NCBI GenBank assembly: GCA_038243605.1
Contig: JBBSQX010000002.1
Location: 1-64,000, forward strand
Source of the DNA: Terrimesophilobacter sp038243605
GTDB lineage: Bacteria > Actinomycetota > Actinomycetes > Actinomycetales > Microbacteriaceae
Reading direction: 5' to 3'
DNA length: 64,000 nt
Under the pieces are notes generated by a model. The model saw only the letters and a program-made list of their open reading frames with translations. It was not told the origin of the DNA and did no database searches. Every line of letters begins with the position of its first letter. Within the stretch, counting starts at the first letter, position 1. Position numbers and translations under genes: made by a program. This document shows positions 26,617 to 34,777 of this stretch, in pieces.

Positions 26617-27534
26617 TCACCAGTTCTCAGCGCCCTCCAGCGTTGTCGCGATCGGCGCAAAGCCGAGCTGGTCACGAGCGGCGGCCGTATCAAAGGTGCG
26701 TTCGACTCCGAGCTGACTCACGGCATACCTCGTGAGCCGCGGTCGGGTTTTGCGCAGTTTTGCGGAGGCCTCGGCCGCAGTTGCCACAGCAGCGGCGACG
26801 CCAGCAGGGATGCTGATGATGCGTGCGTTCACACCGCGGCGTTGAAGAAACTCGGTGACGATATCAGACAGCAGCACGGGTTCAGCATCGGCAATGTTGA
26901 ATATGCCTCTGGGGGATGCGGGGGAGAGCGCGCAGCGCACCGCCGCAATGAGGTTGTTGATGTGAGTGAGCGAATGCTGCACAGCCCCACCTGCTGGTAA
27001 TAGCAGTCGGTCGTTTCGCACTGCGGCAAGAATGCGAGGGAGCAGCGTCGTGTCACCAGGGCCGTAGACGGCGTGCGGGCGCAAGATCACAGCGTTCGCG
27101 CCATCAAGCTCTCGCTCGGCCAATGCTTTCGACTCAGAATACGTGCTGAGGAATCGACTCGGGATTGGAGTATCCTCGCGCAGCTGGATGCTGGGAGCAA
27201 ACGCGTCGTACACGCTTGAGGTGGAGATGTGAACGATGCGTGCGTGCGCAAAACGTTTGCGCACGCGTGCTGTTCCGTCACGGTTCACGCACAGCGCGTC
27301 AGACCTCGGCGCCCAATCGTCGGCGAGTGCGGCGCAGTGGACGACGGCATCAACCATCAGCTCGTCCACACGGCAATTCCCGTCGACGAGATCCCACGTT
27401 TGGTAGATGGCGCCGGGATGACTCCAACCGTGCAGGCGGCGGCCGAATCCGGTCACCTCGTGCCCATCATCTGTCAGGGCTGTGGCCACAGCGCCCCCGA
27501 TGAAGCCACTCGCACCAGTGACAGCGACTCTCAT
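26617..27534 (-). CDS. NAD(P)-dependent reductase/epimerase, OleD-like
   Basis: A 305-residue extended short-chain dehydrogenase. It has the cofactor motif TGASGFIGG (residues 6-14), the catalytic Ser pair near 106 and the Y132-x3-K136 pair in YSESK, then LRPHAVYGPGD. OleD reduces the beta-keto acid made by OleA to a beta-hydroxy acid and belongs to this family, and the gene order with OleA- and OleC-like proteins supports that role. Sequence alone would also allow a sugar epimerase. Its ATG overlaps the ligase stop by four bases (27531-27534), and it is the last gene of the operon. Confidence 0.8.
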   Translation of the reverse strand: MRVAVTGASGFIGGAVATALTDDGHEVTGFGRRLHGWSHPGAIYQTWDLVDGNCRVDELMVDAVVHCAALADDWAPRSDALCVNRDGTARVRKRFAHARIVHISTSSVYDAFAPSIQLREDTPIPSRFLSTYSESKALAERELDGANAVILRPHAVYGPGDTTLLPRILAAVRNDRLLLPAGGAVQHSLTHINNLIAAVRCALSPASPRGIFNIADAEPVLLSDIVTEFLQRRGVNARIISIPAGVAAAVATAAEASAKLRKTRPRLTRYAVSQLGVERTFDTAAARDQLGFAPIATTLEGAENW

Positions 27535-29123
27535 GCCATTTCCTGCATGTATTCGGCAACGGTGGCAGCGAGAGCCTTTCGGTCCAACTTGCTGCTGCGC
27601 CCAGAGCGCGGAAGGACGCCGGTGGCGAGCACCAGATCGGGGAGAGCACCGGCATCGATGAGGCCAGAAAGCGCGGGGCTGACTGACTTAACTAGCGGGT
27701 GATCAGCGGTCAATGATGCTGGTGCGCCAGCATCCGGCACGAGCACGAGCACAATGCGGTCGTCGCCGATCTCGTTGGGAACTCCGGTGAGCACGGCCTC
27801 TGCGACGCCGGGAAGGCCAGATACTATCGGCTCGTAGAGACCCGGATACACGTTCTGTGTGCCCCGAATGAACATGTCTTTGTTGCGCCCAAGAAGTGTG
27901 AGCATCCCGTCGTCGATTTGTGCCAAGTCTCCCGTGCGAATCTCGGTGAGGGGGGAGTCTGGCAAATCGGCAAGGTAGCCGAGCGCAAGGCCACTACCGG
28001 TCAGAACGAGCTCACCGTCGTCTATCCGCGCGTTTACGCTGGACACGATTCGGCCGACACTGTCGCCCCCTGAAGAGTTGATGCCCGCCTTGAGTTTTGC
28101 GACACCGTCAGCGATGGCAACAGGAAGAACCTCCGTCATTCCGTATACGGCTCGAATCGCCGCATCAGGGAACCGATCATTGATGCGGGCGAGGAGCGGA
28201 TGCAAGATCGGTGCCCCACCCATCACGATCGTGTCGAGGTGTTTTGGCGCAAGATCGGGTCGCGTGTCGAGGGCGCGAAGAATCGCATCCATCGCCGCGG
28301 GCACCGCGAACAGAAGCTCGGCGTCAGGGAGCAAAGAAAGGTACTGCTCAGGTTGTGCGCCCGGGTTCGTACCGGTGGGCGGCATCGTCCAGTGAGCCCC
28401 GGCGATGAGCGCGGGGATGCCGACCATGAGCTGGTCAGTGAGCACGCGGTGCCCAGGCCGCATGCCGAGGCCGGCGGCGAAATCGGCAAAGCCGGCGCCG
28501 AGTGAGCCGCGCGAGTGCACAACGCCTTTGGGGGCGCCGGTTGTGCCACTCGTGAAAATAATGAGTGCCTCATCGTTCAGGTTCTCACTGGAGCTCTCAC
28601 TCGCACTGGCGTCAGAAATTCTGTGGAGAATTGGATGCGTGGCGAGGCGTGAAACAGGCAGCGCGCCGTGAGGAACACCAGGAAGCCATGGCCCAGCCCG
28701 CAAATGGCGGGCTTCTGGAACAAGACGCGAATACTGGGCAAGCTCGAGCCCACGCTTGCGGGCAACAGGGCGCAACACTCGGCTCGATGCGAAATAAAGT
28801 AGCGACTCGGCGGCCACCCATCTGGGCGCCGCCAAAAGCGTGCGGGATCGAAACAGTGCTTCACCGGCACCAGGATCAGCAAAGACGACGGTGCCGCGCG
28901 CGAGCACGATACCCAGTGCGAGGATCACGGCATCTGGCCCGGGCCGAACGGAGAACAGCACACGATCTCCGCGCACCATGCCCTCAGCGATGAGCGCCGA
29001 CGCGGTGGATCTGATGCGCCCCGCGAGCGTTCCATAGGTGAGAGTCTTCGCCCCGAACGTGAGCGCAGGGCTCCCGCGGTGGCTGTCTGCGGCTCTCAAC
29101 ACTGCAGTAAGGAGGTCGGTCAT
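27531..29123 (-). CDS. AMP-dependent ligase, OleC/beta-lactone-synthetase-like
   Basis: A 530-residue member of the acyl-adenylating superfamily. The phosphate-binding motif IFTSGTTGAPKG is at residues 189-200, YGMTEVLP at 327-334 resembles the YGATEALP of OleC proteins, and the hinge region reads LLGRNKDMFIRGTQNVYP. There is no carrier-protein domain and no fused OleB hydrolase. OleC converts a beta-hydroxy acid into a cis-beta-lactone through an acyl-AMP, and the neighbouring OleA- and OleD-like genes make this more likely than a plain acyl-CoA ligase. Both ends overlap neighbouring genes by four bases (ATGA). Confidence 0.82.
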   Translation of the reverse strand: MTDLLTAVLRAADSHRGSPALTFGAKTLTYGTLAGRIRSTASALIAEGMVRGDRVLFSVRPGPDAVILALGIVLARGTVVFADPGAGEALFRSRTLLAAPRWVAAESLLYFASSRVLRPVARKRGLELAQYSRLVPEARHLRAGPWLPGVPHGALPVSRLATHPILHRISDASASESSSENLNDEALIIFTSGTTGAPKGVVHSRGSLGAGFADFAAGLGMRPGHRVLTDQLMVGIPALIAGAHWTMPPTGTNPGAQPEQYLSLLPDAELLFAVPAAMDAILRALDTRPDLAPKHLDTIVMGGAPILHPLLARINDRFPDAAIRAVYGMTEVLPVAIADGVAKLKAGINSSGGDSVGRIVSSVNARIDDGELVLTGSGLALGYLADLPDSPLTEIRTGDLAQIDDGMLTLLGRNKDMFIRGTQNVYPGLYEPIVSGLPGVAEAVLTGVPNEIGDDRIVLVLVPDAGAPASLTADHPLVKSVSPALSGLIDAGALPDLVLATGVLPRSGRSSKLDRKALAATVAEYMQEMA

Positions 29124-31102
29124 TGAGGTGCTCCACCCTGCAGAACGAGCGTCGAGTACGAGGGGATGAGCACGCTTTTTGATGGCCTACGTTCCACAAT
29201 CCGCAGGTTTGGTGTGGCAAGCAGCGGCGCAAGCGTGGTGCGAATCTGTGCCATGGCGAGCGGGGCACCGAGACAAAAGTGCACACCAGCTCCGAACCAG
29301 AGTTGCTTGAGCTCGGCAGCAGGGTTTGTTTTTGGATCAAAGTTGCCGAGTGCGGTGTTGGCCCAATATGTGCCGAGGATGATCCGATCGCCCGGCTTTA
29401 CCGTGACGTTTCCGATCTTTCCTGCGAGGGCAACCGATCGCAGCATCACCGGTGATGGCGTCGTGACCCTCAGTGCTTCAGCGATAGCAGCATCCACCAT
29501 CGTCGGGTCTGCCCGGAGGCGTGCGTGCCACCCGGTGTCGGCGAGGATCGCTGCCAACCGCGGCACAAACGAGACAAGGGTTTCGGTGCCAACGAGCACG
29601 AATGCTCCGACAGCGCCGAGGGCCTCCGCTTCGTTGAGACCGAGGGCGCGCATCCGCCCCGGCACGGTGGACTCGTCGCCGGCGTACGCGCGCGAGGCGT
29701 GTTCATCAAGTTCGTGAAGCACCTCTTTCGCATACGCAATCTGGCGCGGAGTGAGTCGGGGACTTGCAAGGGAGATGAACCCGGTGATCGTTGAGGCCCG
29801 TGAGAAGAAGTCGTCGTTCACCACATCGATAGACGAGCCGACAAGCTTGCTGATCACGGCGCTTGCCGCCCACCGCGCGTGAGCGACGAGGTCAACTGGC
29901 TCGCCTGCCGCGAGGCGCTCGGTGAGGGTTTTCGTCAGCGGGCCAAGAGCCTCCGCGACAAGCGTGTCAACGAAGGTGGGTGAGAAGAGAGGTGCGAGCT
30001 TTCGACGTAGTGCCGTGTGATCGGCACCCTCCATGTTGAGCAGTGCTCGGGAACCAAGCACCGGATTCCACAGATCACTCGGTGAGCCAGGGCCGTTCTT
30101 GCGGAATGTGTCGGTATCCATGAGCACGGCGCGCAGCAGCGTGGCATCTTTCACCACAACGCCAAGGCGAGGAATGCGCCGAACTGGCCCTCGGATCGAA
30201 TCGAGAAACGGCACGGCCACCGGATGGGCGGAGCGCAGCAGCCGCCGTTCGTGTCGACGCGCGAGCGCCACAGACGTGCGAGGCGGGCGCACGATGTTTG
30301 CGGGATCGCGGATGTCCACCTCCTGTGGCCGATACTGGTGATCTTTGTACCAGAGGAGCGTGTTCGCGAGACCCCACGCCTGCACGCGACGGCTGGAACC
30401 GAAGATGACGACATCCGTGCGCCGGGCATAGTCGCTGGTGATGCGCCGCACCGCGTTGACGAGCGCGCGATCTTCGTGCAGATCTTCAATGCGGGTGCGC
30501 GGAAACCCGCCCGCCTTCTCGTAGAGGTCTGACGTGATGCCGATGTTGCATCCTGCCGCCATCATGTACGGACCAAGGTAGGCGGGGTCGCGATTCGCAG
30601 CGCGAACACGACCGAACGCTTCTGCGAGGTGAACAGCTCCCCGTAGGGCTGCCCGCGTGGGCCAACCGAGACCTTCGTCACGTCGAGGCACGAGCTCGCC
30701 GCCAACCAGTTTGAGCCCTTTGCCACCATGAGCGCAGGGGGTGAGGGAACGGCGGATGGCGGCCGTCCAGTCGACGCGTGGCAGGCAGTCGGCGTCGGTG
30801 CGGGCGAGAAGTGCTGCACCCCCCGCGATGGCGACACGCATTCCTGTGTCGGCGGCGGCGCCGGTGCCCTTCTCGAGCTCGTGCACGATAGTCCAGCGGG
30901 GGAGCGCGTGGGTGTTGACGAATTCGCGAATGACGTCGGCGGAACCGTCTGTGGAGTTGTTGTCGACGAACACGACATCAAAATCATTATCGCTTTGGTT
31001 CATCAGCGCGTGAAGAGTGGGCTGAATTCCTGCCGCTTCGTTAAATAGTGGAACGACAACCGTGAGCTTTGGCTGAGTGACGACGGGCATCAGCGTGGTC
31101 AC
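29120..31102 (-). CDS. Fusion protein: family 2 glycosyltransferase plus cytochrome P450
   Basis: A single 660-residue reading frame carries two enzymes. Residues 11 to about 265 are a GT-A family 2 glycosyltransferase with VVVPLFNEAAGI, VFVDNNSTDGS, the metal motif RTDADC (D103, D105) and a likely catalytic acidic segment EDLHEDRAL (206-214). From about 275 the protein is a full P450: VGTET in the I helix (504-508), EALR (542-545), and FGAGVHFCLGAPLA with heme ligand C610. No frameshift separates the two, and the linker DPANIVRPPRTSVALARRH is basic. It is coupled by ATGA overlaps to the OleA-like gene upstream and the OleC-like gene downstream. A bifunctional tailoring enzyme that glycosylates and oxidises the lipid product is the simplest reading. 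The individual domains are certain; the reaction is not. Confidence 0.92.
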   Translation of the reverse strand: MTTLMPVVTQPKLTVVVPLFNEAAGIQPTLHALMNQSDNDFDVVFVDNNSTDGSADVIREFVNTHALPRWTIVHELEKGTGAAADTGMRVAIAGGAALLARTDADCLPRVDWTAAIRRSLTPCAHGGKGLKLVGGELVPRRDEGLGWPTRAALRGAVHLAEAFGRVRAANRDPAYLGPYMMAAGCNIGITSDLYEKAGGFPRTRIEDLHEDRALVNAVRRITSDYARRTDVVIFGSSRRVQAWGLANTLLWYKDHQYRPQEVDIRDPANIVRPPRTSVALARRHERRLLRSAHPVAVPFLDSIRGPVRRIPRLGVVVKDATLLRAVLMDTDTFRKNGPGSPSDLWNPVLGSRALLNMEGADHTALRRKLAPLFSPTFVDTLVAEALGPLTKTLTERLAAGEPVDLVAHARWAASAVISKLVGSSIDVVNDDFFSRASTITGFISLASPRLTPRQIAYAKEVLHELDEHASRAYAGDESTVPGRMRALGLNEAEALGAVGAFVLVGTETLVSFVPRLAAILADTGWHARLRADPTMVDAAIAEALRVTTPSPVMLRSVALAGKIGNVTVKPGDRIILGTYWANTALGNFDPKTNPAAELKQLWFGAGVHFCLGAPLAMAQIRTTLAPLLATPNLRIVERRPSKSVLIPSYSTLVLQGGAPQ

Positions 31103-32112
31103 ATCCTTACGATCATGAGGCCGAGACTGATCCCACCGGCCAGACCGATGAGCAAAACCAAACTTCCTGGCTTCACCATGCCGCGCTCTTGAGCGAGCTG
31201 AAGTTGAAGCGGCAGGGTAACGGAAGCGAGGTTTCCGTGGTCGGCGACGGTGACGATAGTGCGGTCATTCGGCACGCCAAGACGCTCGAAAATTGGTGGC
31301 AAGAATGGAACGGCAACCTGGTGAATAGCGACGAGGTCGAAGTCTGTTGGTGAGAGGTTGTGTTCGCGCAGCAGGGCAAGCACTGGCTCTGGTCCGAGAT
31401 CAAGGAATGCCTTGTGCAGCCCGGCGCCGTCCATGTCGAAGTAGGTCGCCTCTGCGTCATGGGCGTTCATGGTGCCACCGCCCGGAAGAGTGCCGACCGA
31501 CCAATGCTCTGACGCGGAGTGGAACGTGGAGGCGATAATGCCAGAATCCTGCGAATCTGTAGCTTCAAGAATGACTGCCGCGCCACCATCGCTCATGACG
31601 TAACCGGGAAAAGACCGGATGAACTGCGGGTGATCACGCAGTTGCCAACGCACCGCCGCCGTTGGTGCTTCACCGCTCGCGATCAGAATGCGCCGGTATG
31701 TGCTGGTGCGAATCAGACTGTCGGCCACCTGCATTGCGTTAATGACCGAGTTGCACGCGTTCTTAATGTCGAAGACAGGTACCCCAAGGCCGAGTTTGGC
31801 GTTAACAATGTGGCTGGTGGCGGGCTCGATCAGATCTTGGGTGGCACTGGCGAACATCAGCAAGTCGATCTCGCCAGGCGCCTTTTCCATGGCGACGCGT
31901 GCTGCGGCGACGGCCAGGTCAGATGCTTGCCATCCGTCGGGGCGTTCGTGAACGCTCTGAACGCCCGTCATGCGGGAGATGAGGCCCGTCGCGACGGGAA
32001 ATCGGCGGTTTAATCGGCGAAGCTCACGCTCTGTTTCCCTCGTCGAGCGGGTGCGTTCAGGGAGGTGAGTGGCGATGCTGGCGATTCTGGATGACGGCAC
32101 CCGACTGAGCAT
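31099..32112 (-). CDS. OleA-like thiolase-fold acyl condensing enzyme
   Basis: A 337-residue thiolase-superfamily protein annotated by habit as 3-oxoacyl-ACP synthase III. The catalytic set is complete: C120 in FDIKNACNSVINA, H264 in VAIHQVAVP and N294 in DHGNLAS. E96 in LIEPATSHIV lies where I align the glutamate of Xanthomonas OleA (Glu117), a residue FabH proteins lack, which favours head-to-head Claisen condensation of two acyl-CoAs. It is the first gene of the operon, facing a divergent nitroreductase across 105 bases. The ATG at 32112 has a poor ribosome site; GTG 32100 is an alternative. Its partner genes OleC and OleD follow after the GT-P450 fusion. Confidence 0.85.
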   Translation of the reverse strand: MLSRVPSSRIASIATHLPERTRSTRETERELRRLNRRFPVATGLISRMTGVQSVHERPDGWQASDLAVAAARVAMEKAPGEIDLLMFASATQDLIEPATSHIVNAKLGLGVPVFDIKNACNSVINAMQVADSLIRTSTYRRILIASGEAPTAAVRWQLRDHPQFIRSFPGYVMSDGGAAVILEATDSQDSGIIASTFHSASEHWSVGTLPGGGTMNAHDAEATYFDMDGAGLHKAFLDLGPEPVLALLREHNLSPTDFDLVAIHQVAVPFLPPIFERLGVPNDRTIVTVADHGNLASVTLPLQLQLAQERGMVKPGSLVLLIGLAGGISLGLMIVRM

Positions 32113-32217
32113 AGTGGCCGTTGCAGCATGCGTCGTCAGCGGGCGAGCGCACCTTTAGGCGAGGATTGAAACTATGACTATCGGCAGTGAACTATCGATA
32201 ATAAGGGGCCAAAGCGC
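32113..32217. promoter_or_regulatory. Divergent promoter region with ACTATCG direct repeats
   Basis: This 105-base gap separates the OleA-like operon from the nitroreductase gene. It contains gactatcggcagtgaactat, in which the heptamer actatcg occurs at about 32177 and 32191, the second running into the palindrome tatcgata. An AAGGGG ribosome site precedes the nitroreductase GTG. The repeats could bind a regulator acting on both units; none is encoded adjacent. Confidence 0.35.
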
Positions 32218-33075
32218 GTGAGCGACGACAGCAACAGGCTCACTCAAGAGGGGATTTCACTCCCGGACGAGTATCTCAACCACACGATCATCACCATGAC
32301 CGGCCATGAATCGGTGCGTCGGTTTGAATCGACACCGGTGCCAGAGCCCATGTTGAAGGCTATTCTCACGTCAGCGCGCAGCGCGCCAACGTCATCAAAC
32401 TTGCAGGCGTTCAGCATCATTGTGATTGATGACCCTGCCACCAAAGCGCGGCTTGCGAAACTCGCGGGCGATCAGGGTCTGATCGTTGATGCACCCTGCT
32501 TTTTTGTGTTCTGCGCGGATATCCATCGTCTTCAGTATTTGGCGGAACGCCAGGGGCGAGAATTCGGTGCACACACGTTGGAGATGTTTTTGCTCGCAAC
32601 GGTGGATGCGACCTTAGCGATGCAAAACACGTTAGTTGCGGCGGAGTCCTACGGGCTTGCCACAACGCCCATCGGTTCGGTTCGCGATTATCCCAATGCG
32701 ATTGCAGAGGAACTTGATCTCCCTCACGGGGTCTACGCGGTAGCAGGGCTGTGCATTGGGTACGAGAAATCTGACGAGCGTCGCGGTACTAAACCACGGC
32801 TGCCAGAGCACGTCACGGTACACCGTAATAGGTACTCAACTGAGACGCGTGAGCAGGGCATCCGCGACTACGACACAACGATGATTGACCGCGGAACCTA
32901 TCGGGGTCGACAAGTGACGGTGCCGGGGGAGACTGCCATGAGTGAGCGTGACTACGCGTGGGCGGAGCACACCTCGCTCAGGTGCAGTGACCCGGATGTG
33001 ATCGGTGGACACCCCCTACTGGGCAGGCGAGACCTTCGCCGCGAACTCGACGAACGCGGTTTCAGCTTCGACTGA
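32218..33075 (+). CDS. Nitroreductase family flavoprotein, NfsA-like
   Basis: A 285-residue NADPH-dependent FMN oxidoreductase of the NfsA/FRP branch. The N-terminal HESVRRFESTPVPEPML and SARSAPTSSNLQAFSIIVI hold the FMN-phosphate contacts, and AAESYGLATTPIGSVRDYP and GLCIGYE complete the flavin site. Such enzymes reduce nitroaromatics, quinones or flavins by two electrons. GTG start with a clear AAGGGG site. It is divergent from the OleA-like operon, so it could share regulation with it or merely be a neighbour. As a flavin reductase it could feed electrons to redox partners of the P450s, which is speculation. Confidence 0.9.
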   Translation: MSDDSNRLTQEGISLPDEYLNHTIITMTGHESVRRFESTPVPEPMLKAILTSARSAPTSSNLQAFSIIVIDDPATKARLAKLAGDQGLIVDAPCFFVFCADIHRLQYLAERQGREFGAHTLEMFLLATVDATLAMQNTLVAAESYGLATTPIGSVRDYPNAIAEELDLPHGVYAVAGLCIGYEKSDERRGTKPRLPEHVTVHRNRYSTETREQGIRDYDTTMIDRGTYRGRQVTVPGETAMSERDYAWAEHTSLRCSDPDVIGGHPLLGRRDLRRELDERGFSFD

Positions 33076-33107
33076 CGTGCCGTAGTTCGCGATCAATGGC
33101 GCAGAGG

Positions 33108-33656
33108 CTATCGGCGCTGAAGAAGGTACGACGTACCGTCGCGGTGATTTGTCCACACCATGGTGTTCGCATCCCACGCCACAATCCCATAGAGGGAAGC
33201 GCCTCCGTCCAGTGTGATCTCTGTTCCATTAAGTGTGATGTCGGCCGCATTCTCGGCCTGGCTCGTGGCGCCAGCGACGTCTTGGCAGTAGAGCATCCTG
33301 GAAGTTGAGGCAAACACGTAGCGGATGTCTGTTGTCGGTTTAAGCGCCTCGGAATCGATGTGGGTGTGCTGCCATGCTCCGATCAGCACGGTCGCGATGT
33401 CTCCGTTCTGACCGCGTGGCGCGCTCGCCGAGCCTGAGTCCATTCGCGGGGTTGCCCAATCGCACGATTCTTCTTGGGTAACAGGGGTGGCTTCCGGCTC
33501 TGCGGGGGTGGAGGGTTCAGTTCCTGGCGTGGCGGCATTGTCTGGCTGCGTGTTGGCACCGGTGGCTGGTTCGGCGGCGGGTTCGGCAGCGCACCCCGTG
33601 AGCACTAATGCCGATACGAGAAGAGCTGCGGCGAGTGGACCAATTTTTCGTGGCAC
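33108..33656 (-). CDS. Secreted lipoprotein of unknown function
   Basis: A 182-residue protein with an N-terminal lipoprotein signal: basic start PRKIG, hydrophobic core, and lipobox LTGC with C22 as the acylated cysteine. A proline-, alanine- and glutamate-rich spacer (residues 23-62) leads to a globular domain of about 120 residues with two cysteines (in EESCDWATP and LYCQDV) that could form a disulfide. The GTG start at 33656 is the only one preceding the signal. I recognise no family. It is convergent with the nitroreductase gene. The 237 bases on its 5' side (33657-33893) hold no gene I can support, only a short direct repeat agattggcag at about 33832 and 33846. Confidence 0.75.
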   Translation of the reverse strand: MPRKIGPLAAALLVSALVLTGCAAEPAAEPATGANTQPDNAATPGTEPSTPAEPEATPVTQEESCDWATPRMDSGSASAPRGQNGDIATVLIGAWQHTHIDSEALKPTTDIRYVFASTSRMLYCQDVAGATSQAENAADITLNGTEITLDGGASLYGIVAWDANTMVWTNHRDGTSYLLQRR

Positions 33657-33893
33657 AGTATTTTCTCCATGTTCTTACTTCCGTGAGCAAAACGATCATG
33701 GTGCACTATCGGGCAACAAAACGGTGTAGCGAGCCTGTTGAGCTTCTCTCGACCATAGCGAGTAACAGGCGCAAAGGACACTCGGAAATGCCCTCAGTCC
33801 ATTGGTACGAAAATTACAGCAAGGTTTCGTAGATTGGCAGTTCGGAGATTGGCAGAGAGCAAAAGTCCACGGCGGAACTGGGAGTGCAAACAC

Positions 33894-34103
33894 ATGACGA
33901 AGAGATTTTCTACAGGAGACCATGTGGTCTGGAACTCTGAGGCTGGCCGTGTGAGTGGCACGATCACCGCCGTGCACACCGAGAACTTTTCTTTCAAAGG
34001 ACACACGCGGCATTGCACGAAAGATGACCCACAATACGAAATTTCGAGCGATAAGACCGACCATATTGCCATGCACAAAGGCGCCGCACTGACAAAGGAA
34101 TGA
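33894..34103 (+). CDS. Small DUF2945/Tudor-like protein
   Basis: A 69-residue protein matching the DUF2945 (hypervirulence-associated Tudor-like) family. It begins TKRFSTGDHVVWNSEAGRVSG, has the conserved TGDxVxW and GxVxGTI core of a five-stranded barrel, and ends PQYEISSDKTDHIAMHKG. The role is unknown in bacteria. ATG 33894 matches the family start. Confidence 0.85.
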   Translation: MTKRFSTGDHVVWNSEAGRVSGTITAVHTENFSFKGHTRHCTKDDPQYEISSDKTDHIAMHKGAALTKE

Positions 34104-34179
34104 GTCGGGAACACAATGGTGGAGTGAGCGGTTGGCATTAGTGTCTAGTGCACGATCGTATAAAGAAGGAGAAAGCTCG

Positions 34180-34704
34180 ATGGCTGAATCAACGGAAACC
34201 GCGCTCCTCGCTGGCGGATGCTTCTGGGGAGTTCAGCAACTCCTTCGCGCGCGACCGGGAATTATCTCAACGCGCGTGGGATATTCGGGCGGCGACGTTT
34301 CAGACGCGACGTACCGCAACCACGGAACGCATGCGGAAGCTGTTGAGATCGTGTTTGACCCTTCTACGATTTCTTACCGCGACATCCTCGAGTTCTTCTT
34401 TCAAGTGCACGACCCATCGACTAAGGACCGTCAAGGCAACGACATCGGCACGAGTTACCGGTCGGCGATCTTCTACCTGAGCGATGAGCAGAAGAGTGTT
34501 GCTGAGGAGACCATCGCTGATGTCAACGCGTCTGGCCTTTGGCCCGGAAAGGTTGTGACCGACGTCACTCCTGCCGGGCCGTTCTGGGAGGCGGAAGATG
34601 AGCACCAGGACTACTTGCAGACAAATCCGAACGGCTACAACTGCCACTACGTGAGGCCGGGTTGGAAGCTGCCTCGCAGGGCGAGTGAACCAGCCACCAG
34701 CTGA
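34180..34704 (+). CDS. msrA: Peptide methionine sulfoxide reductase A
   Basis: A 174-residue MsrA. The catalytic GGCFWG motif has nucleophile C14, and the conserved ISTRVGYSGG, THAEAVEIVFDP, FFQVHDPST and EDEHQDYL segments follow. It reduces methionine-S-sulfoxide in proteins and free form, using thioredoxin. ATG 34180 has an AGAAGGAGAAA site, so the upstream extension of the frame is not used. An EF of normal length; the recycling cysteines expected at the extreme C-terminus are not obvious (a single Cys in NCHYVRPGW). Confidence 0.93.
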   Translation: MAESTETALLAGGCFWGVQQLLRARPGIISTRVGYSGGDVSDATYRNHGTHAEAVEIVFDPSTISYRDILEFFFQVHDPSTKDRQGNDIGTSYRSAIFYLSDEQKSVAEETIADVNASGLWPGKVVTDVTPAGPFWEAEDEHQDYLQTNPNGYNCHYVRPGWKLPRRASEPATS

Positions 34705-34777
34705 CCTTGTAAATTTTCGATACCCAGAAGGTGGCGTGCGCTTCACGATTCCTCTGGATTTCCGACACTATTGATAC

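Noticed and set aside
31099..32112. Assignment as ordinary FabH (3-oxoacyl-ACP synthase III)
   Set aside because: The OleA-type glutamate and linkage to OleC- and OleD-like genes fit better, and no fatty-acid synthase genes are adjacent.
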